A stretch of DNA of 28,006 bases from a virus. The notes under the pieces are model-generated. The model was given only the letters and a program-made list of their open reading frames with translations. It had not been told where the DNA came from and searched no databases. Both the position numbers and the translations under genes were made by a program. Shown here piece after piece: positions 22,899 to 28,006 of this stretch; within the stretch, counting starts at the first letter, position 1; each line of letters begins with the position of its first letter. Location of the stretch: IMG/VR virus record IMGVR_UViG_3300010151_000106, positions 1-28,006 of that record; one strand, 5' to 3'.

Positions 22899-24209
22899 TC
22901 AGGCATTAAATTTCTCCAGAATTTGGTCAGCTATGTTTTGACTCCTTATTAAGTTCTTTGTAATAGTTTTATCAATTTCACTTCCAACTATATTGTGGAT
23001 GAGGCAATCCTCTGTTTGACCTATTCTAAAAATTCTATGATAGGCTTGGCTCATCTCTTGGGCATTCCAGTTTGAATCATTGATAACCATGTGCTTTGAA
23101 CGAACAAGTGTAACCCCTGTGTTCATGGCCTTTACAGTCGCTGCTATAACATCCAAGCTTCCTTCTTCAAACTCTTCAACAAGTTGATTACGTTTCTCCA
23201 TTGGAGTGGATCCGTTAATCATACCTACAGCATATTTCTCATTAAGCCCTTCAACTATTGAATCCAGTGAAGCCCTGTGATCTGTAAAAACAACTACAGG
23301 CCCTTCACCACTTTCAATTAAATTTTTAACATACTCACAAGTAAACTTTGCTTTATGTAGAGCAGAAGCCGACTTAGCACTCATTATATGTTCGGTAATC
23401 GGATTACCTGCTTCATGCTCTTCCCAAGCCTCAAGCAAGTCCTTATCATCAGTTTTATAATCAACATACACATCTTTGAAATCTAATTTAATTCCTAGAT
23501 CCTGTTTCTTACCAATGATTAATTTACCTTTTAGAAATCTTTTAAGTTTCTCTTTATTTCTCATCCCAGTGAATTGGGTGATCTCCCTACCACCTACATT
23601 GAGAATTGCTTTGTTACAAAACTCATGTTGAAAGGCCCAGTAGTTCTCAATGTAATCTCTCATATCAAGCCCACTATTTTTAGATGGATTCATAGAACAC
23701 ATAAATAGTGGGACATACCATTGCTGAGACTTTCCACGATTTGGAGTCCCTGTCATAAGGATCATTTTCTTTGGTATATATTTTTTAACATACTTAACAG
23801 CCGCTTTTGTACGAGCAGCTTTAGGGTTTAGGAGGTAGTGGGATTCGTCAAAAAGAACTGTAGTAGCTCCTTCGAAAAACTTCTCGCACCTTCCAATGAT
23901 TGCATAATTCAAAATTATGACATCGTAATCTTCTGGATTAATTTTCTTTATATTGTGACCAAATACCATGACCACACGTTGTTTCTTCTTAGCAAATTTT
24001 TCGTACTCTTTTGACCAGTTGAATTTAAGAAACGATGGGCAGACAACAACTGTCTTCCCACCATTCATTAAACTATTTACGATCCCGATCAGCGACTTCC
24101 CCGAACCCATTTTCGCTCCGAGAATACAGTAGTCGTGGATTCTTGTGAAATCCACGTACTGATATTGGGAGTCTTTTAAAGGTAAATTTAGGTAGTCGTT
24201 ATAGTGCAT
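22899..24209 (-). CDS. SNF2-type DNA helicase/ATPase
   Basis: 436 residues. Superfamily 2 motifs are in order: Walker A G-A-K-M-G-S-G-K-S (31-39), DESH box (121-124), T-G-T-P (153-156), V-V-V-F-T-D (306-310), A-M-N-T-G-V-T-L (361-368) and Q-A-Y-H-R-I-F-R-I-G-Q (388-398). The last is the SNF2-type motif VI with R-x-G-Q. The protein is short and lacks accessory domains, as in many phage SNF2 helicases used in replication or recombination. It probably translocates on double-stranded DNA to remodel protein-DNA complexes or forks. It overlaps the upstream gene by 11 bases and works in the same operon as the SSB-like and nuclease genes. Confidence 0.88.
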   Translation of the reverse strand: MHYNDYLNLPLKDSQYQYVDFTRIHDYCILGAKMGSGKSLIGIVNSLMNGGKTVVVCPSFLKFNWSKEYEKFAKKKQRVVMVFGHNIKKINPEDYDVIILNYAIIGRCEKFFEGATTVLFDESHYLLNPKAARTKAAVKYVKKYIPKKMILMTGTPNRGKSQQWYVPLFMCSMNPSKNSGLDMRDYIENYWAFQHEFCNKAILNVGGREITQFTGMRNKEKLKRFLKGKLIIGKKQDLGIKLDFKDVYVDYKTDDKDLLEAWEEHEAGNPITEHIMSAKSASALHKAKFTCEYVKNLIESGEGPVVVFTDHRASLDSIVEGLNEKYAVGMINGSTPMEKRNQLVEEFEEGSLDVIAATVKAMNTGVTLVRSKHMVINDSNWNAQEMSQAYHRIFRIGQTEDCLIHNIVGSEIDKTITKNLIRSQNIADQILEKFNA

Positions 24210-24936
24210 CTACCATCTTCTTAATTTCTTTAGAGAATGAAGTAGAAATATTACCTGAAGCAGTAAATAAAGTTTTACCTTCCATTGCTTTAGATATCAT
24301 TATTACGTGTTGTTTCATCTTACCTGAAGCGTCTTTTCTCCACCCTGCATAAAGATTATCAATTACTCTTGCAAATTCTTTTTTGTGAGCAATGTCTTCT
24401 CTGTTGTAAGGAATACCTTTAGCTTTAGGTTTCTTTACTTCTTCTTTTTTGACTTCGACTTCTTCTTTAACGGCTTGCTCTGATTGAACACTTCCTTCAT
24501 CGTTGGTTGCTTTTGCTTCAGCTGCTCCAGTTTCTTTTGCAGGTTCTGCCTGTTCTTCTCTTGCATCTGACTTAACTTCTGATTTTGGCTCATCTTTACG
24601 TCCCTCTAATTCTTTTAATTTCTTAGCTGCTTTATCAACTTTTGCAGGTCTTTTTAACTTTGGATCTGAAGGAACAGTATCTTTTTCTGTGAGAACAACT
24701 TCTCCAGTTTCTTGAGTCTGGGCAATAACTGCTGCCAGTTTCTCTTTAATCGGTGATTTAAAAGGTACGTCAAGGTGTGCGTGAACGATTTCCATAAGGT
24801 TTAGAATAGAGACATCTCTATTTTCGTTCTCACCAAGAGTTGCCTCTAGTCTAAGCGTTTCATTAGAGTAAGTCCCTAGTGATGCTTTCTCTTCTTTTGT
24901 AATTTTCTTTTCGAATACTATTGAATTTATACGCAT
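24199..24936 (-). CDS. Unknown two-domain DNA-metabolism protein
   Basis: 245 residues from the ATG at 24936, SD AGGAG (24943-24947) inside the HNH gene. Residues 1-75 form a small domain (M-R-I-N-S-I-V-F-E-K-K, then T-L-R-L-E-A-T-L-G-E-N) similar in style to N-terminal domains of unassigned phage replication-region proteins. A disordered linker rich in Glu, Lys and Ala spans about 85-175. The C-terminal 70 residues form a second folded domain (G-I-P-Y-N-R-E-D-I and K-Q-H-V-I-M-I-S-K-A-M-E-G-K). I do not know the family. Position between nuclease and helicase genes suggests a recombination mediator or ssDNA partner role. Confidence 0.6.
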   Translation of the reverse strand: MRINSIVFEKKITKEEKASLGTYSNETLRLEATLGENENRDVSILNLMEIVHAHLDVPFKSPIKEKLAAVIAQTQETGEVVLTEKDTVPSDPKLKRPAKVDKAAKKLKELEGRKDEPKSEVKSDAREEQAEPAKETGAAEAKATNDEGSVQSEQAVKEEVEVKKEEVKKPKAKGIPYNREDIAHKKEFARVIDNLYAGWRKDASGKMKQHVIMISKAMEGKTLFTASGNISTSFSKEIKKMVDAL

Positions 24937-25478
24937 TTTTTTCTCCTAATTTCATGTTTAGCTATTTCTTCTAAGCTTAAATTTTTACTTTTTAATCTGT
25001 GTGCAGTCCTTAAAGAAATTTTACAATAATTCTTAACAAAACTCTTAAAAGTCATTTCTAAACCACAGAAAACTATGGTCTTTGGTTTAAGGTTTGTGAT
25101 TTCTTCCAGACTCATACCTTTTCCCATATTACTCTTTACACAACCAAAACTTACTCTGGTGTGTCTCTCTGTAAACTGGGATAGGCACATCTCTTCACCC
25201 TTAAAGAGGACAAATATAGTAGTACTCCTATTTATGCAGTTGTTGCTTATAGTAGACCACCTTAAATTACCTCTTTCATAGTGACCATCGTTATCTATCC
25301 TATCTATTTGGACTTCATCTCCCTTCCTAGGTAAGGATTTAATGTAGTTATCGTAATTATTAAATGACGAAAATTCCTTAGACACCATTATCCCCCTACC
25401 TCCGTACCTATGGTACTTGTGGTAGTTTGGGTTATTACACCTAGTTAGCATACTTGCCCATCTAGAAAAATTACCCAC
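24927..25478 (-). CDS. HNH homing endonuclease (intact)
   Basis: 183 residues with a GTG start at 25478 that overlaps the nuclease stop by one base. The N-terminus has R-W-A-S-M-L-T-R-C-N-N-P-N-Y-H-K-Y, then Y-G-G-R-G-I, and the metal-binding core I-D-R-I-D-N-D-G-H-Y-E-R-G-N-L-R-W. Two related C-terminal DNA-binding modules follow (F-K-G-E-E-M-C-L-S-Q-F and F-C-G-L-E-M-T-F-K-S-F). Free-standing HNH enzymes of this kind copy themselves between phage genomes by cutting uninfected alleles. It overlaps the next gene by 10 bases, and its last codons hold that gene's SD. No intron or intein is seen. Confidence 0.85.
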   Translation of the reverse strand: MGNFSRWASMLTRCNNPNYHKYHRYGGRGIMVSKEFSSFNNYDNYIKSLPRKGDEVQIDRIDNDGHYERGNLRWSTISNNCINRSTTIFVLFKGEEMCLSQFTERHTRVSFGCVKSNMGKGMSLEEITNLKPKTIVFCGLEMTFKSFVKNYCKISLRTAHRLKSKNLSLEEIAKHEIRRKKCV

Positions 25479-26371
25479 TACAAATCTTCCAGATCAAGTA
25501 GGTCATCTTCATACTCTACAGCAGTTTTTACTATAGTATCTGCCACGATGTGTGGGGCTTTATGCCCATGACATTTGGAGAAATATACACAAGTTTTAAA
25601 ATAATTAAAACAAGCCCCAAGATTCTTAGTTGGTATTTCACCTTCTCTAAGACTCATCGATTTAACGTAGGCATCTTCAAACATTTCAACAACAGCATCT
25701 ACACTTAATTTCTCTTTAGGTATAACGATGTCATAAGCTTTACAAGCCTTGGACATTCTCTTTACATAAGTAGGGTAAGTTTCTGTAGCTTTTTGTTGAG
25801 CCTTTGATTTAACAACTACTCTATAAATACAGCCTTGGAATTTCTTTATATCAAGATCTAAAGCTCCTGCAGCTTGAGGTGCATAACTAGCATAAAGATT
25901 AAGCTGTCTATCGAGTGGTAGCATTGCAAGCTTGCCATCATTTGGCTTAGAAGCTGCTGTCTTTAAATCGATAATATACCAATCACCATTTGGGTACTTA
26001 GCAATTAAATCGATATATCCTACGAACTTACTTGATGTGAGCATTAATTCAGCTTTCACACAAACAAGACCAGATAGTTCCTGTAGTTTGATAAGAGCAA
26101 TGGCCATACCATGAACAAGACCTTTATGCCCAAAAGCATCAGGATACTCTTTAATGGCCTCATCTACTATCTTTTGTGTAAGAGGTTGCTTACCCCATTC
26201 ACACATCTCCACACAATGGTGGGTAGCAGATCCAACATCAAAAGCTGTTCTATCTTCGTTCTCATCATCTACTTTGGATTTCAGGACTTTTCTGTGAACA
26301 TATTGTTGCTCACAAGTTTGAAGCAGTGCCATTGAGGAATAGCTAAGTGCTGTACTTTCTGTGTTATTCAT
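25478..26371 (-). CDS. Cas4/RecB-like PD-(D/E)XK nuclease with probable 4Fe-4S site
   Basis: 297 residues from the ATG at 26371 (GGGAG upstream); an ATG 12 bases earlier is less well placed. The core motifs are E108 (K-A-E-L-M-L), D121 (V-G-Y-I-D-L), D135-L-K137 (W-Y-I-I-D-L-K-T) and Q156 (D-R-Q-L-N-L-Y). Cys20 near the N-terminus and Cys254, Cys261 and Cys267 near the C-terminus match the one-plus-three Cys of Cas4/AddB-type iron-sulfur nucleases. Such phage enzymes act as exonucleases in recombination. There are no CRISPR or other cas genes here. The C-terminus ends L-L-D-L-E-D-L. It lies directly after the SSB-like gene. Confidence 0.8.
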   Translation of the reverse strand: MNNTESTALSYSSMALLQTCEQQYVHRKVLKSKVDDENEDRTAFDVGSATHHCVEMCEWGKQPLTQKIVDEAIKEYPDAFGHKGLVHGMAIALIKLQELSGLVCVKAELMLTSSKFVGYIDLIAKYPNGDWYIIDLKTAASKPNDGKLAMLPLDRQLNLYASYAPQAAGALDLDIKKFQGCIYRVVVKSKAQQKATETYPTYVKRMSKACKAYDIVIPKEKLSVDAVVEMFEDAYVKSMSLREGEIPTKNLGACFNYFKTCVYFSKCHGHKAPHIVADTIVKTAVEYEDDLLDLEDL

Positions 26372-26388
26372 TACCACTCCCATGGAAA

Positions 26389-26414
26389 GAGTGGAGGTTA
26401 TGACCCCTCCACTC
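26389..26414 (-). other. Hairpin between SSB-like and nuclease genes (possible attenuator)
   Basis: On the minus strand GAGTGGAGG (26414-26406) pairs exactly with CCTCCACTC (26397-26389) across an 8-base loop. Only TTT follows, so termination would be weak. It lies 6 bases past the SSB-like stop and 18 bases before the nuclease start, and could set the ratio of the two products or protect the mRNA. Confidence 0.55.
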
Positions 26415-26420
26415 CAGTAT

Positions 26421-26840
26421 TTAAATTCCGTCTAAGTCTGAATCAACAGAAGCATCTGCTTCTACTTCAGATTCCTCTGCTGTGTTACCAGAATTATCCA
26501 TAAGGATTTTAAATGTATGATAGTTGTTGTCACCTGCTTTATTAGCAACTTTACCTTCGTAAACAATCTTAAAAAGATTACCTACTTCTTCTGCAGTAAA
26601 GTAGTCTTTAATAGCAGTAGATAGTGCCATTCCGAACTTTGAACCAACTGTAACAGCAACATCTTTATAATCGATGAAACCTGTATCTTCAGTGATCTCA
26701 AGAACAGCTTGCCATTGAGTTTGACCTTTGTACTCACCTGCGTCTTTTAATTTGATAAACTTACCAATTAAAGTGTCACCTTTTTCCCATAGGGCCATTT
26801 TTTTGTACTGTAATTTCTGAGTTACTTCTTCGAATGCCAT
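26421..26840 (-). CDS. Probable single-stranded DNA-binding protein
   Basis: 139 residues. I chose the ATG at 26840 because GGAGG lies 5 bases before it; a TTG frame start at 26852 overlaps that SD. The first 110 residues look like a small OB-type beta barrel (G-D-T-L-I-G-K-F-I-K-L-K-D, W-Q-A-V-L-E-I-T, F-K-I-V-Y-E-G-K). The last 25 residues form an acidic disordered tail ending S-D-L-D-G-I, as in SSB proteins, where the tail docks partner proteins. Place next to a nuclease and helicase supports the call. No exact SSB signature is visible, so other OB-fold phage proteins remain possible. Confidence 0.6.
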   Translation of the reverse strand: MAFEEVTQKLQYKKMALWEKGDTLIGKFIKLKDAGEYKGQTQWQAVLEITEDTGFIDYKDVAVTVGSKFGMALSTAIKDYFTAEEVGNLFKIVYEGKVANKAGDNNYHTFKILMDNSGNTAEESEVEADASVDSDLDGI

Positions 26841-26879
26841 GATTACCTCCAACGGTATTAATTAGCTTATTTGAATTTT

Positions 26880-26918
26880 GTGTAACGGTAAATTACCGCT
26901 ACACTTTTTTAATGTCAA
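26880..26918 (-). promoter_or_regulatory. Promoter with overlapping palindromic operator before the SSB-like gene
   Basis: On the minus strand TTGACA (26918-26913) is a perfect -35 box. A weak -10, TAATTT (26895-26890), lies 17 bases away. A 25-base palindrome (26880-26904), with arms GTGTA-x-CGGT and ACCG-x-TACAC and one mismatch pair, covers the -10 and spacer. This resembles a repressor operator. In RNA the mismatch becomes a G-U pair, so a hairpin is also possible. The start codon is 40 bases downstream. Confidence 0.55.
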
Positions 26919-26927
26919 ATTTAATTT

Positions 26928-27164
26928 TTATAAATCGTCTAGATCGTGATCAACTGTGTCAAAATCACCTAGTGCTTCGTTAACTTGTTTAACAAGTATA
27001 GGTAATTCGTACTGGTGAAAGTACAGGGTTTTTCTCTGAGAGACAGGAACTTCCTTTGGAGAGTAAAGAGCGAAGTTGTAAAAATGATTACCTCCCTTAT
27101 CTCCATGGTATTGAAAGTCAAAACCTCTGCCTGCCTGTAGTAATCTATTTATAATTTCATTCAT
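26928..27164 (-). CDS. Unknown small protein with acidic C-terminal tail
   Basis: 78 residues; SD AGGAGC. No known domain. The middle is aromatic-rich (F-D-F-Q-Y-H-G-D-K-G-G-N-H-F-Y-N-F). The C-terminus is acidic and ends D-T-V-D-H-D-L-D-D-L, like the end of the SSB-like protein. It is first in the run of DNA-metabolism genes, just upstream of the palindrome-bearing promoter. A role alongside the replication proteins is inferred from the shared tail. Confidence 0.65.
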   Translation of the reverse strand: MNEIINRLLQAGRGFDFQYHGDKGGNHFYNFALYSPKEVPVSQRKTLYFHQYELPILVKQVNEALGDFDTVDHDLDDL

Positions 27165-27174
27165 TTTAGCTCCT

Positions 27175-27223
27175 AAAAAAAGTGGCTTTCACGGTCAGTT
27201 CTAGACCTCCGCTAATCACCACT
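27175..27223 (-). terminator. Weak candidate terminator or structured leader
   Basis: On the minus strand AGTGG (27223-27219) can pair with CCACT (27185-27181), enclosing an inner GGTC/GACC stem (27207-27204 with 27196-27193). Seven T follow (27181-27175). The stem is interrupted by internal loops. It would sit between the tRNA-like gene and the 78-residue gene. Confidence 0.35.
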
Positions 27224-27397
27224 ACCTTTTGTAATTAAGAAGTCTTTTAATATATATTTCTCATTTCTTCATTTTTTGCCGATAGCTCATGATAAGCATT
27301 GATAGCAATCGCCAATGGCTCGTCTATCACCTTAATTGGTGTAATCGTTATTCCCTTACTCCTCTCTACCTCTTTCAGTATTAATAGTTCTATTAGA
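27224..27397 (-). other. Region without a convincing gene
   Basis: A frame is open on the minus strand from the tRNA end to a stop at 27247, reading I-K-V-I-D-E-P-L-A-I-A-I-N-A-Y-H-E-L. It has a good AGGAG but no ATG; GTG and TTG codons lie inside without SD. It may be a decayed or truncated gene. Nothing else is seen here. Confidence 0.35.
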
Positions 27398-27481
27398 TGA
27401 CGGTGGTGGGACTCGAACCCACGACCTTCTTGCTACTTTTTACGATAACCCGTATACTCTATCCTGCTGAGCTACACCGTC
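27398..27481 (-). tRNA. tRNA-like gene, anticodon unresolved
   Basis: The 7-base acceptor stem is perfect (GACGGTG/CACCGTC), the D-arm is good (GCTC/GAGT with AGG in the loop), and the T-arm is perfect (GTGGG-TTCGAGT-CCCAC). The discriminator is A; no CCA is encoded. The gene is 83 bases without the discriminator, about 10 longer than a normal class I tRNA. The anticodon arm does not fold normally. A 4-base TACG/CGTA stem would give a 6-base loop; a GTTAT/GTAGC stem would give an 8-base loop and misplaced flanks. No long variable stem is visible. It may be a decayed tRNA, or one with an insertion. Confidence 0.7.
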
Positions 27482-27497
27482 AGAATTTAAACTACTG

Positions 27498-27689
27498 TTA
27501 CTCTTCTTCTATCTCGTAACCATCTTCATTAACATTGCAGTAGTAGTTAATTATTGTGGTCGTGTAAAAGAAATACTCTTTGCAATTATGGCAATATTGC
27601 TTATGTGTTTCGCCTTCCTCATATCCATAACCATCATCGTGATTAATTTCTTGTTCTTCTTTGCAGTGTGTGCAATTTATATCGCTCAT
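27498..27689 (-). CDS. Small zinc-ribbon protein
   Basis: 63 residues; SD GAGGGA. Cys6-x-x-Cys9 and Cys33-x-x-Cys36 form a classic zinc-ribbon pair (I-N-C-T-H-C-K and Y-C-H-N-C-K). The remainder is acidic and aromatic, ending G-Y-E-I-E-E-E. Such small phage proteins often bind nucleic acid or a host protein, but no specific function is indicated. It starts just right of the tRNA-like gene. Confidence 0.7.
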   Translation of the reverse strand: MSDINCTHCKEEQEINHDDGYGYEEGETHKQYCHNCKEYFFYTTTIINYYCNVNEDGYEIEEE

Positions 27690-27729
27690 TTATCCCTCAA
27701 TCAGTTTATTTACTTCTGTGATTTTCTTT

Positions 27730-27867
27730 TTAAAACAAGTTTTTGATAAACATATATGTAGTCACTAGCCCGTATAGAAAAAAATAAACAATAGCCATCA
27801 TTCCACAAATAGCGTAACCACCTGTTAGAGTTAGTTTTGCTTCTTGAATTGCCTTAATTATGTCCAT
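27730..27867 (-). CDS. Small one-TM protein
   Basis: 45 residues from the ATG at 27867, with AAGGA 7 bases upstream. An in-frame ATG two codons earlier is too close to the SD. Residues 1-16 are a polar helix. Residues about 17-41 form one membrane segment (Y-A-I-C-G-M-M-A-I-V-Y-F-F-L-Y-G-L-V). It overlaps the upstream gene by 14 bases in another frame. Function is unknown; the size suits a membrane-acting phage accessory protein. Confidence 0.55.
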   Translation of the reverse strand: MDIIKAIQEAKLTLTGGYAICGMMAIVYFFLYGLVTTYMFIKNLF

Positions 27868-28006
27868 TTTCATTTCCTTCAGAATACTTGCAACCATTAG
27901 TTATCTTTTCACAATCTTCGATATTGAATGCCCATTCATTCTCGTGTGGAACCTCAAAACCACTCTCTACACCAAGCTTAAACCTGTAAAACCCTTGCTC
28001 TTCTGC
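27854..28006 (-). CDS. C-terminal part of an unknown protein (runs off right edge)
   Basis: 50 residues visible, open from 28006 to the stop at 27854-27856. The sequence includes G-F-Y-R-F-K-L-G-V-E-S-G-F-E-V-P and an E-D-C-E-K ... G-C-K pair of Cys. It is acidic and contains no recognised motif. The frame is open to the edge, so the start lies outside. Confidence 0.6.
   Translation of the reverse strand, partial: AEEQGFYRFKLGVESGFEVPHENEWAFNIEDCEKITNGCKYSEGNENGHN

Noticed and set aside
25478-26371. Part of a CRISPR-Cas system
   Set aside because: Only a Cas4-like nuclease is present; no repeat array or other cas gene in the window.
26841-26852. Upstream TTG start for the SSB-like protein
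   Set aside because: The TTG overlaps the GGAGG that serves the ATG at 26840.
1-28006. Integrase, attachment sites, insertion sequences or CRISPR arrays
   Set aside because: No transposase or recombinase motifs, no terminal repeats and no spaced repeats were seen.

Overview
The window is part of an AT-rich tailed double-stranded DNA bacteriophage genome (or prophage). Nearly all of it is tightly packed coding sequence with one- to 17-base gene overlaps and strong Shine-Dalgarno (SD) sites. Gene order suggests a lytic, probably short-tailed (podovirus-like) phage of a bacterial host. The host cannot be named from the sequence. No terminase, portal, integrase or DNA polymerase is in view.

Positions 1-20519 are a plus-strand late region. 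It starts inside a scaffold-like gene with a Glu-Glu-Glu-Pro repeat, followed by the probable major capsid protein and a terminator. Next come large modular tail fibre or appendage proteins (2312-7179). A block of small genes (7205-8989) follows, including a one-TM holin-like protein and an overlapping coiled-coil/lipoprotein pair that resembles spanins. A nozzle-like protein (9375-11612), more small appendage proteins, and a second terminator sharing a 13-base core with the first come next. After these lie a permuted papain-like hydrolase, a head-tail adaptor candidate, and four ejection-like proteins with a GNAT-like gene among them. The first ejection-like protein carries a C-terminal Hint (hedgehog/intein) domain and overlaps the GNAT-like gene.

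A strong terminator at 20544-20575 separates this from a convergent minus-strand region (20578-28006) holding DNA-metabolism and accessory genes. In transcription order (right to left) these are: small proteins including a zinc-ribbon protein, a tRNA-like gene with an abnormal anticodon arm, a small unknown protein, a promoter with an overlapping palindrome, an SSB-like protein, a Cas4/RecB-like Fe-S nuclease, an HNH homing endonuclease, a two-domain unknown protein, an SNF2-type helicase, an HNH remnant fused in frame to a GroES-like co-chaperonin, a small unknown protein, an amidase_3 endolysin, a tiny ribbon-helix-helix-like protein and two unknown proteins.

The most notable observations are: the Hint domain in a virion-type protein with an overlapping GNAT gene; a shared acidic C-terminal peptide (D-L-D/E-x-L/I) on four minus-strand proteins including the SSB and the nuclease; HNH insertion next to groES; an 83-base tRNA-like gene whose anticodon arm does not fold normally; and a 25-base palindrome at a probable promoter. 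All functions are inferred from reading motifs by eye. No database search was possible.
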